Shown in pieces: positions 1-5,238 of a stretch of 6,479 bases of DNA; the stretch's first letter is position 1; each line of letters opens with the position of its first letter. The notes under the pieces were generated by a model. It worked only from the letters and a program-made list of their open reading frames with translations. It did not search any database and was not told the origin of the DNA. The DNA is from Pseudobdellovibrionaceae bacterium (GTDB lineage Bacteria > Bdellovibrionota > Bdellovibrionia > Bdellovibrionales > JAMPXM01). The translations under genes were made by a program, and so were the position numbers. The stretch is taken from positions 1-6,479 of the forward strand of contig CAJYOV010000259.1 of the NCBI GenBank assembly GCA_913776405.1, written 5' to 3'.

Positions 1-131
1 GTGTAATCTCCGTCGTCATTCGGGACGACTTCGAGCACATGAAGAATACGTGACGACGCCTCGCCAGCCCCAGGGATCAAAGTCAGCAACGTAAACAAAC
101 TCAAAGTTCTGATAATCTGATTAACGCTCAA
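1..131 (-). CDS. N-terminus of an exported protein of unknown function (partial, runs off left edge)
   Basis: On the minus strand a frame stays open from a TTG at 131-129 to the window edge (43 codons). The product starts MSVNQIIRTLSLFTLLTLI and continues PGAGEASSRILHVLEVV. This has the form of a Sec signal peptide: a short n-region with one Arg, a hydrophobic core at about residues 9-19, and small residues (AGEAS) around 22-26 where signal peptidase I could cut. I see no lipobox Cys. The TTG overlaps the TGA of the desaturase gene (TTGA), which suggests translational coupling; no strong Shine-Dalgarno site precedes it. An in-frame TAA lies about 18 codons upstream of this TTG, so the gene must start close to here. 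Another TTG 8 codons upstream is possible but would put charged residues in front of the signal peptide. No family can be named from 43 residues. Confidence 0.5.
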   Translation of the reverse strand, partial: MSVNQIIRTLSLFTLLTLIPGAGEASSRILHVLEVVPNDDGDY

Positions 132-1093
132 AGTGTGCCGCCCAAACTTGTCCAAGATTTGATTGCTGTTTTACGACCGATAAAATATCCGTCGCAATGA
201 TGAGCGCTGCGATAAGCTGCGTTACGCAATAGGCTCCTGTGCGCATTCTCTAAATTATAGTGAGGAATGCGAGGGAACAGGTGATGCACTAAATGGTAAT
301 TATCACGGTGAGGATGCACTAGCCACGCTAGAGGTTTCGCGCCACCTGCAATTGTGCGTGTGTAAGACAGCACGGACCCCGGCCGCAAAGCCGAGTGGTC
401 GAGAAGTTCGGCGAAAAGTCGAATCACGTGGTACGAAGTTGCGCGCGCAACAAACCAGAGAGTCAAAGTAACCGCGAACAGTTTCGGAGTTATGGAGATC
501 AGCAGGCCTGCGCAAATAAGCCACCAAACAAAGACACCTAATTGTTCGACATTCGTTAATCGATAAAGTGAGCCAATTGTTGAGTCAACGAGCGCTCTCG
601 AGCTTGCTGCGACCCTGTAGAAAACTTGAAGCGAATTCGCTGTGTTTTTGAAGTCATCAAAGTTGTACGAAGCGTGTGCTTTCAAGTCTGGATCACGGTC
701 ACTGTCACCCAGATACTTGTGGTGATTTTCATGCGAGACCCGATAAATCCGGACGGTCTCGAACATCGGGTACGCTGCTAGAAGATTGATTAGGAAATCG
801 TTCCAGGTGCGACTCTTCAATAGATTGAAATGAGAAGCATCATGGACAAGATTGGAGAACGCTCGCTGCCGTGATCCAATAACCAACAGGCCAAATGGTA
901 GGAAGTAGAGCGACGTTTTAAAAACGAGAGTTACTGAGACAGCGATTAACAGCCAGTTCGTCGCTAGAGAGGCAAAAGTGCGTAAAGGGTTTTTCTGCTG
1001 AAAGTTCCGAAGCTCTTCAACTACCTGCTTGTCCAGTTGGCGAACAAAATCTGCGCTTCGTAGATGACAATTGAACTGATGGATGTTCTTCAT
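128..1093 (-). CDS. Membrane fatty acid desaturase family protein
   Basis: The 321-residue integral-membrane di-iron oxygenase belongs to the fatty acid desaturase (PF00487-type) superfamily, which uses O2 and electrons to desaturate or hydroxylate lipid chains at the inner membrane. All three histidine boxes are visible: HDASH at 84-88, HENHH at 121-125 and HLVHH at 267-271. The last lies in a typical NYHLVHHLFP...IPHYNL context, and a further His sits in LLDHS at 231-234. Hydrophobic segments are near 43-73, 100-112 and 186-212. I start at ATG 1093 because AAGAGGG lies 7 nt upstream. An in-frame TTG at 1147 adds 18 polar residues and has a poorer site. The substrate cannot be read from sequence: acyl lipid is likeliest, but carotenoid hydroxylase/ketolase relatives share these boxes. 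No ferredoxin or reductase gene is adjacent. GC content (about 46-48% by sampled lines) is lower than in the thi operon. The next gene downstream is coupled through TTGA. Confidence 0.9.
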   Translation of the reverse strand: MKNIHQFNCHLRSADFVRQLDKQVVEELRNFQQKNPLRTFASLATNWLLIAVSVTLVFKTSLYFLPFGLLVIGSRQRAFSNLVHDASHFNLLKSRTWNDFLINLLAAYPMFETVRIYRVSHENHHKYLGDSDRDPDLKAHASYNFDDFKNTANSLQVFYRVAASSRALVDSTIGSLYRLTNVEQLGVFVWWLICAGLLISITPKLFAVTLTLWFVARATSYHVIRLFAELLDHSALRPGSVLSYTRTIAGGAKPLAWLVHPHRDNYHLVHHLFPRIPHYNLENAHRSLLRNAAYRSAHHCDGYFIGRKTAIKSWTSLGGTL

Positions 1094-1100
1094 CCCGACG

Positions 1101-1107
1101 CCCTCTT
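1101..1107 (-). promoter_or_regulatory. Ribosome binding site of the desaturase gene
   Basis: On the minus strand the sequence reads AAGAGGG followed by 7 nt (CGTCGGG) and ATG. It decides the start at 1093 over the in-frame TTG at 1147, which has only a weak CAGG before it. Confidence 0.7.
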
Positions 1108-1217
1108 GCCGACAACGTAAATCATTACTTTCGCTGTCCGCAGGCAAACCTGAGGTGCCATGGGAAACGAAGCGGGTTGCAAACTTTAACAGAACGCAAA
1201 GATAAGTGAGCTCAAAA

Positions 1218-1252
1218 GCCAGACACCCGGAAAACTCTTCTGAGGTGTCGGC
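1218..1252 (-). terminator. Terminator-like hairpin downstream of the thi operon
   Basis: On the minus strand GCC-GACACC pairs with GGTGTC-T-GGC (9 bp with one bulged base) around a 16-nt loop, and the 3' arm is followed by TTTT. It lies about 150 nt after the thiQ stop and about 125 nt before the desaturase start, where the thi transcript would be expected to end. The loop is long and the T run short, so termination may be weak and some read-through into the desaturase gene is possible. Confidence 0.4.
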
Positions 1253-1293
1253 CGCTTAGACAGTCTGATTTTGAGATGTTGCTTTAAATGCGA

Positions 1294-1324
1294 TTGGTTG
1301 GATCTAGGCTATCTGTTGGTTGGA
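1294..1324. repeat. Direct repeat TTGGTTGGA, two copies 22 nt apart
   Basis: TTGGTTGGA occurs at 1294-1302 and again, identically, at 1316-1324, with 13 nt between. The 22-nt period is close to two turns of B-DNA, so both copies face the same side of the helix, as in tandem operator half-sites. The repeats lie upstream of the desaturase gene (as TCCAACCAA on the minus strand). A binding role is inference; the repeat itself is directly visible. Confidence 0.55.
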
Positions 1325-1326
1325 AT

Positions 1327-1349
1327 TACGGAGCTAAATTAAGCTCGTA
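1327..1349. repeat. Short inverted repeat with AAATTA loop
   Basis: TAC-G-GAGCT is followed by AAATTA and AGCTC-GTA, giving 8 pairs with a single bulged G. It directly abuts the right-hand copy of the direct repeat. No T run follows on either strand, so it is not an obvious terminator; an operator or an RNA stem in the thi 3' untranslated region are possibilities. Confidence 0.4.
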
Positions 1350-1400
1350 GGCTTTACTCAACTTGTCGATCCCTGAACACCAAGATTGATAGAATCCATT

Positions 1401-2045
1401 TCAAACTCCGCTCACCAGACGGCCGTGAGAGATTTCGGTGGTTTTGGAGGCGAGCACCGTGAGGTCTTCGCGGTCGTGGGTGATGAGGACGGTGGGGATT
1501 TTTTCAGTGGCGATGGCTTGGGCGACGAGGCGGCGGGCGTCGGAGCGGAGGTCGGCGTCGAGGGCGGAGAAGGGTTCGTCGAGGAAGAGGATGCGCGGTT
1601 TTCCGATGAGTGAGCGTGCAAGAGCGACACGTTGACGTTCGCCGCCTGAGAGAACAGAGGCGCGGCGATCGAGAAGCGGTGTGAGTCCGAGAGTTTCGGC
1701 GAGTGAGCGTAAGTGTGTTTCTGCTTCGGCGCGAGGGATGCGGCGCGAATCAGAGGCGAAAAGAATGTTCCCCCGCGCGGTCATGTGCGGAAAGAGCTCG
1801 AGTGTCTGAAAGACGACGCCTAGTCGGCGATCAGGTGTTGAAAGACGTGCTAGATCTTCACCGCGGAAGTCCCAAGAGAATCCGGGCTCGGCGCGATCGA
1901 GACCAAGAAGCAAACGGAAAACAGATGTTTTGCCGGCACCCGATGGCCCCCAGAGTGCGGTGACACCTTCATCGAGAATCGACCATTCAGGAATATCGAT
2001 TTTGAAATCGCCGTAATCAGCGCGGAGGTTTTTGACTGTAGACAC
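1401..2045 (-). CDS. thiQ: Thiamine ABC transporter ATP-binding protein
   Basis: This 214-residue ABC ATPase powers the ThiBPQ importer at the cytoplasmic face. Visible motifs are Walker A GPSGAGKT at 33-40, Q-loop Gln80, signature LSGGERQRVALAR at 132-144, Walker B ILFLDEP at 152-158 with catalytic Glu157, D-loop SALD at 160-163 and H-loop His190. It ends soon after the H-loop and has no C-terminal TOBE-type regulatory domain. This matches the short ThiQ group (about 230 residues) and not the 350-residue PotA/FbpC type. GTG 2045 is chosen because GAGGGAG lies 6 nt upstream; a frame extending to 2123 would add a shadow of thiP. The gene overlaps the end of thiP by 29 nt, so translation is likely coupled. 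From about Walker B onward the codons become almost uniformly C-ending (60-70% GC), unlike the first half. By itself the protein could serve another importer; the thiB neighbour makes the call. Confidence 0.9.
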   Translation of the reverse strand: MSTVKNLRADYGDFKIDIPEWSILDEGVTALWGPSGAGKTSVFRLLLGLDRAEPGFSWDFRGEDLARLSTPDRRLGVVFQTLELFPHMTARGNILFASDSRRIPRAEAETHLRSLAETLGLTPLLDRRASVLSGGERQRVALARSLIGKPRILFLDEPFSALDADLRSDARRLVAQAIATEKIPTVLITHDREDLTVLASKTTEISHGRLVSGV

Positions 2046-3507
2046 GCCCGACTCCCTCGAAAATAAAAAACGTTGCGACGCCACCGAAGAGAAGAATCCA
2101 AACCAAGAAGGTGGCCATGTCAAATCGGTACGAGCCCATTAAACTTTGTATCGTCATGGCGAGAGTGACATCGCGCTCTGCAATCACACGCGACATCGCG
2201 AAGTCACCCCAAGCCCATAACGAAGCAAGGCCTGCGATAAAACAAGCAGGCCGCGCGAGCTGCGGAAAAACGACCTGTCGGTACGTGAGCCAGATAGATG
2301 CACCTAGGCTTCTCGCGACCAACCTTTGTCCGCGAAGATTCTCGAGCGCTGCATCCCAATAGAGACGATAGAAGGCAGGAACCGTAATGAGCACGAGTGC
2401 GAAAACAATTTTGAAGTAGGTCGCGGTTCCAGTCGCTCGCCAAAACAGAAGAATTGAAAACCCTGTTATGACCGAGCTCGGTGCAACGTAACCCAAAAGT
2501 AATTGTCGAAACACACCGCGAGGATCGACGTAAGCGATCTTTAAGAGCAACGCCGCTACGAGCAAGCCAGAGGCAAGTGCAACAATGAAGGAGCCGAAAA
2601 AGTTTCGAACGAACTCCCCGGCCAAGTAATCTTGCGCGAAAAATTGATGAGCACCTGAGACAACGCCATCGAACATCGACAAGATCAAGAGCACGGCTGG
2701 AAAAAGAACGACCGGCAGACCCAAACGATTCGAGAGAAGAGGTTGCGGCACTTTTTCAGAAGCGATTCGCGATTCGTTCGGGTTTCGTCTCAACAAAAGA
2801 GTCAGTGCTAAAATTGATGCCAGCTGCAAAAGCGCGAGACCCATACCCGCCGAGAAATTGCCTTCGATCCGAATGTTTTGCCAAATTAAAACTTCAGTTG
2901 TAGTCGCTCGACTGCCGCCGATAACGAGTGGAACGGCTAACGATGAAAAGCAAAGTGCGAACACAAACAGAAACAGAACTCGAAGGTCGACACGAAGAGT
3001 TGGCAAAACCACGTTCGTAAAGAATCGAATCCGCGAGGTGCCCTCGATCCAGGCGAGATCTGCTAGATTCGAAACCTTTTCGCGAAACAACCGAAGCACA
3101 GAAGCGCTTACGAGCCCTATATTCAAGAGCGCGTGAACCACGACGATACCGGCTAAACCGCGAGCCGTCGGTAGATACTTCATCACTGCAAGCAAAAACA
3201 AAAGGACCGGCGCCACGTTTGGCAGAAGCGAAAAAGCACCAAGCAATTTTCCGTTTAAGCGACCGAAGTGAAGTTCTGCGGCTGAAAGTCCATACGCGCC
3301 GATCAAACCCAAAATCAAAGCAAGTAACGAACTCATCGCAGCTTGAAGGAGTGTGAAACCAAAGACTTCAAGATTACTCGCGGTGAATGGGTTCGACGGC
3401 AAGACCCCAGAAGATAAGAGAAAGATCAGCGGCGACAGGAAGATTAAGCCTAAGAGCGCCGCTACAGCTTTTTGCCCCCTGGAACGCGGCAATGAGGCGG
3501 CTTCCAT
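2017..3507 (-). CDS. thiP: Thiamine ABC transporter permease, fused two-half type
   Basis: A 496-residue inner-membrane permease with about 12 hydrophobic segments arranged as two homologous halves. Approximate segments are 13-33, 48-72, 87-111, 116-140, 173-198, 217-239, 262-284, 299-326, 333-356, 363-382, 416-440 and 463-484. Each half carries a cytoplasmic EAA-type loop that docks the ATPase: EGTSRIRFFTNVVLP at 155-169 and RSLGASIWLTYRQVVFP at 399-415. Fusion of both channel halves in one chain is typical of ThiP (about 536 residues in E. coli) and of the related FbpB iron permeases. The C-terminal part, with IQSLMGSYR at 453-461 and a final hydrophobic helix, resembles E. coli ThiP as I remember it. 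ATG 3507 lies one base after the thiB TGA (TGAGATG), with TTTAGG as a weak upstream site, so coupling is likely. Substrate assignment rests on the adjacent thiB. Confidence 0.9.
   Translation of the reverse strand: MEAASLPRSRGQKAVAALLGLIFLSPLIFLLSSGVLPSNPFTASNLEVFGFTLLQAAMSSLLALILGLIGAYGLSAAELHFGRLNGKLLGAFSLLPNVAPVLLFLLAVMKYLPTARGLAGIVVVHALLNIGLVSASVLRLFREKVSNLADLAWIEGTSRIRFFTNVVLPTLRVDLRVLFLFVFALCFSSLAVPLVIGGSRATTTEVLIWQNIRIEGNFSAGMGLALLQLASILALTLLLRRNPNESRIASEKVPQPLLSNRLGLPVVLFPAVLLILSMFDGVVSGAHQFFAQDYLAGEFVRNFFGSFIVALASGLLVAALLLKIAYVDPRGVFRQLLLGYVAPSSVITGFSILLFWRATGTATYFKIVFALVLITVPAFYRLYWDAALENLRGQRLVARSLGASIWLTYRQVVFPQLARPACFIAGLASLWAWGDFAMSRVIAERDVTLAMTIQSLMGSYRFDMATFLVWILLFGGVATFFIFEGVGRVYSQKPPR
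2052..2058 (-). promoter_or_regulatory. Ribosome binding site of thiQ inside the thiP coding sequence
   Basis: GAGGGAG on the minus strand sits 6 nt before the GTG at 2045 and lies within the last codons of thiP. It decides the thiQ start within a longer open frame. Confidence 0.7.
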
Positions 3508-3508
3508 C

Positions 3509-4558
3509 TCAAAGACCTAAAGCGCGCCAACGCTCGAAGAGGGCTACGCGATCTTTTAGAAGCTCGGCTCGAGAGCGGATCGAAATTGATTTCATTTTCG
3601 GAAGTTCTGCGAACGGTGTTCCGATTTTCGCGGCGTCATCAACCGGAAGCATGTAGTTCTTCTTCATGATCAAAGACTGAATCTCTTTAGTCTGAAGGAA
3701 ACGAATGAACTTCTCGCCTTCTGCACACTTGGAGCAGGCCGCAGGTATACCGGCATACTCGACTTGTTCGGGATGACCATCGGGAAACGCGGCCGCACGA
3801 TACTGAGTCTTCTTCTCTTCGATCGCGTGATAGAGCGGCGACGTTTGGTACGAGAGAACGAGAGACGATTGGTTTTTCGTGAATGAACCGTAAGCTGAAG
3901 ACCAGCTAGGCGAAACAGAATGCAAGTTTGATTTCAGAAGCTCGAGATATTTGAAACCATCTTCACGGCCGATCGAATCCATAACCCAAAAGAAAAATTG
4001 CAAACCGGGAGTCGACGTCCGTGGATCTTCGAGAGCGATCTTTCCTTTGTATTCGGGCTTCAGGAGGTCTTGCAAAGATTGCGGTGCCGACACTTCACCT
4101 TCGCGGTAGATGAACGTCACCGGAGCATGATCGATCGCGACAAACTGAGGCTCGCGAAACTCTTTGCCGACTTCATCTTCGACCAGAGGCAGTTCTCGCC
4201 AAGCGAGTTTTGACTTTGCATCGTCGAGAAGCAGGCCATCGAGCCCAACGACCGCGTCGACCGGAAAGAGTTTCATTTTCTCAAGAATTAAGCCAGCGTC
4301 ACCAGCGTCATGGAAGTCGACGACGATCCCCGTCTCGTCTTTAAAGCGCTTCGCGATTTCAGGCCCCGGACCCCACGCGTTCATGAAGCTCGAATAAGTC
4401 ATCACGCGAATCGAAGGCTGAGAGTCCACTGGCGCAGTCGGTTTACCGACGAGATACCAAGTACCGAAAGAGATCGTCGCGAACGCGATCGCGAAGCCGA
4501 CAAGTCGCTTCCACGGTCGGCCAGAAGGAGTTCCAGACTCGGCAGAAGAAGTCACCAC
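3509..4558 (-). CDS. thiB: Thiamine / thiamine-phosphate substrate-binding protein, probably membrane-anchored
   Basis: A 349-residue periplasmic binding component that captures thiamine, TMP or TPP and hands it to ThiPQ. Long segments match E. coli ThiB (TbpA) as I recall it: TYSSFMNAWGPGP at 54-66, VVGLDGLLLDDA at 103-114, DPRTSTPG at 178-185, SWSSAYG at 218-224 and LVLSYQTSPLYHAIEEKK at 233-250. This set is distinctive within the iron/thiamine binding-protein cluster. The N-terminus is odd: 16 polar residues, then KRLVGFAIAFATISFGTWYLV (17-37) followed by GKPTAP, with no clear AxA site and no lipobox Cys. The protein is therefore probably retained as a signal anchor. A CSKC pair at 275-278 is unusual and could form a disulfide or bind metal. 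The start is GTG 4558, overlapping doxX by 7 nt; the next codon (4555) is also GTG and would give a GTGA overlap. Confidence 0.93.
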   Translation of the reverse strand: MVTSSAESGTPSGRPWKRLVGFAIAFATISFGTWYLVGKPTAPVDSQPSIRVMTYSSFMNAWGPGPEIAKRFKDETGIVVDFHDAGDAGLILEKMKLFPVDAVVGLDGLLLDDAKSKLAWRELPLVEDEVGKEFREPQFVAIDHAPVTFIYREGEVSAPQSLQDLLKPEYKGKIALEDPRTSTPGLQFFFWVMDSIGREDGFKYLELLKSNLHSVSPSWSSAYGSFTKNQSSLVLSYQTSPLYHAIEEKKTQYRAAAFPDGHPEQVEYAGIPAACSKCAEGEKFIRFLQTKEIQSLIMKKNYMLPVDDAAKIGTPFAELPKMKSISIRSRAELLKDRVALFERWRALGL

Positions 4559-5037
4559 CAGATCCCGCGGTGACGTTTATAGAAGTAATAATCAAGGCCC
4601 AAGCACCGGCCTGCACCCAACCAGCCAAGCGTGAAATGAATCACGAGAACAAAAGTTGTTTGAAGCTCATGTTGTTGAGTGCCGATTGCCATCATCAGCA
4701 TGAGACCCAAAACGACAGCGATCACCGACATGGGACGAACGAGATAGCCAACGATGTACGAAACACCGATGGCCAGATGAATGATGACGATGGCCCACGC
4801 GAAGATCTGCCAATTTGGAATCACGATGACTTCGAGAAACTGTTTATACCAATCGGGCGCCGTCGATCGCGGCAGGAAGCTACGAACGTCTTCAGCAAGA
4901 TAAGCATGCGTGAGGAAATCGCCGTGAAGCTGCAGGAGAGCTTGGTTGAAGTAATAGTATCCCAGGAAAACACGCAGGAACGCGACTGGGAGAAGGTGAC
5001 CTACGTATTTGAGACTCTCGACGAAAGCTACGAACAT
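4552..5037 (-). CDS. DoxX-like small membrane protein, first gene of the thi operon
   Basis: A 161-residue protein with four hydrophobic segments near 14-34, 77-98, 103-119 and 126-146. The first helix contains LRVFLGYYYFNQALLQ, and the last ends GAGRCLGLDYYF followed by basic KRHR. This pattern (an R..LG..F motif in helix 1 and a GxGxxSLD-like end) is that of the DoxX/DoxD family. Members lie beside varied redox or transport genes, and their biochemical role is generally unsettled. The long periplasmic or cytoplasmic loop between helices 1 and 2 (38-76) is polar. ATG 5037 is chosen as the first ATG in a frame that stays open to 5244. The extension has only a TTG or GTG to start from and crosses the divergent gene's leader. 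No good Shine-Dalgarno site precedes the ATG; a 14-nt palindrome abuts it. The end overlaps thiB by 7 nt (TGGTGGTGA), so it belongs to the thiamine-uptake operon. Confidence 0.75.
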   Translation of the reverse strand: MFVAFVESLKYVGHLLPVAFLRVFLGYYYFNQALLQLHGDFLTHAYLAEDVRSFLPRSTAPDWYKQFLEVIVIPNWQIFAWAIVIIHLAIGVSYIVGYLVRPMSVIAVVLGLMLMMAIGTQQHELQTTFVLVIHFTLGWLGAGRCLGLDYYFYKRHRGIWW

Positions 5038-5051
5038 GCGAGAATTCTCGC
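5038..5051. promoter_or_regulatory. Perfect 14-nt palindrome abutting the doxX start codon
   Basis: GCGAGAATTCTCGC is identical on both strands and ends exactly where the doxX ATG begins. As DNA it could be an operator half-site pair. As RNA it could fold into GCGAG-AAUU-CUCGC (5 bp, 4-nt loop) where the Shine-Dalgarno site should be. No other ribosome binding site is visible for doxX. The palindrome is directly seen; its role is inference. Confidence 0.5.
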
Positions 5052-5065
5052 TGATGGTCCGGCCC

Positions 5066-5141
5066 CGGTCAACGGCGACCGAGACTGTAGAGCAAACCTC
5101 CACTCGACTTCGGCCCTGTTGAAGACTGGCCCTACTCTCGG
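5066..5141 (-). promoter_or_regulatory. Structured leader of the thi operon with mutually exclusive stems
   Basis: On the minus strand CCGAGA-GTAG (5141-5132) can pair with CTAC-AG-TCTCGG (5090-5079), a 10-bp stem with a 2-nt bulge enclosing 41 nt. A second hairpin, CGGTC / GACCG (5081-5077 with 5070-5066, 6-nt loop), uses bases 5081-5079 of the same 3' arm, so both cannot form in full. Such alternatives suit a switch or attenuator, but the conserved TPP-riboswitch segments (CUGAGA with ACCUGAUC and the CCAGCGUAGGGA block) are not found. It may be a chance fold. Confidence 0.3.
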
Positions 5142-5156
5142 CACCCGCCCGCACCT

Positions 5157-5164
5157 GGTAATCT
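5157..5164 (+). promoter_or_regulatory. Possible extended -10 element for the acetyltransferase gene
   Basis: TGGTAATCT (5156-5164) resembles an extended -10 (TGn followed by a TATAAT-like hexamer, TAATCT at 5159-5164). No TTGACA-like -35 stands at the right distance. It would place the transcript start near 5171 and leave a leader of about 68 nt that includes the 5189-5206 hairpin. Weak call. Confidence 0.2.
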
Positions 5165-5188
5165 AGAAGAAAGCTAAAAAGCACGCTG

Positions 5189-5211
5189 CCCGCGAGTTTT
5201 CGCGGGGTTTT
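5189..5211 (+). terminator. GC-rich hairpin with T run between divergent genes (terminator- or attenuator-like)
   Basis: CCCGCGA, loop GTTT, TCGCGGG (7 bp, 5189-5206) is followed on the plus strand by GTTTT (5207-5211), which looks like a short Rho-independent terminator. It lies only 32 nt before the acetyltransferase start codon. On the minus strand the same stem is followed, after 8 nt, by TTTTT. GTTTTCGC is repeated at 5196-5203 and 5207-5214. With genes diverging on both sides it would be a leader attenuator for the plus-strand gene, or a barrier against transcription entering from the left. Confidence 0.45.
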
Positions 5212-5228
5212 CGCAGGATGCGAAAAAA

Positions 5229-5235
5229 GAGGAGG
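5229..5235 (+). promoter_or_regulatory. Ribosome binding site of the acetyltransferase gene
   Basis: GAGGAGG lies 3 nt before ATG 5239, a strong but closely spaced site. It favours this ATG over the in-frame ATG at 5218, whose upstream region (TTTTCGCAGG) has only a short AGG next to it. Confidence 0.6.
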
Positions 5236-5238
5236 ACC

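Larger units (their letters stand above)
1094..1400. other. Non-coding region between thiQ and the desaturase gene
   Basis: About 307 bases without a convincing gene. Read on the minus strand it holds, in order after the thiQ stop, an inverted repeat (1327-1349), two copies of TCCAACCAA (1316-1324 and 1294-1302), a terminator-like hairpin (1218-1252) and then the desaturase leader. A desaturase promoter would be expected between about 1217 and 1110. An AT-rich stretch there includes TTGAGC and TGTTAA 18 nt apart, but this is too weak a match to call. A 13-codon ATG frame right after thiQ (1399-1358) has nothing to support it. Confidence 0.6.
1401..5037 (-). other. Operon doxX-like / thiB / thiP / thiQ
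   Basis: Four minus-strand genes follow one another with a 7-nt overlap, a 1-nt gap and a 29-nt overlap. No room is left for internal promoters or terminators outside coding sequence. Transcription must start in the 5038-5238 region, and a hairpin at 1218-1252 could end it. The set forms a complete thiamine importer plus one extra membrane protein. No thiamine biosynthesis gene is visible in the window. Confidence 0.85.

Noticed and set aside
1094..1147. Extension of the desaturase to the TTG at 1147
   Set aside because: The extra 18 residues are polar and atypical, and ATG 1093 has a well-placed AAGAGGG.
1358..1399. 13-codon ATG frame directly after thiQ
   Set aside because: There is no ribosome site of its own beyond thiQ codons, the peptide has no notable features, and the length is expected by chance.
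1386..1635. Gly/Glu-rich and Arg/Ser-rich open frames opposite or out of frame with thiQ
   Set aside because: They are shadows of the GC-rich, C-ending codons of thiQ, whose Walker, signature and H-loop motifs fix the real frame.
4480..4500. GCGATCGC palindrome, as in cyanobacterial HIP1 sites
   Set aside because: GATCGCG-type words are scattered through coding sequence because of codon use; there is no systematic repetition or intergenic placement.
4570..5166. 198-codon open frame on the plus strand
   Set aside because: It lies antisense to doxX and its leader, has a low-complexity polar composition with no recognisable domain, and the minus-strand protein has clear membrane helices and family motifs.
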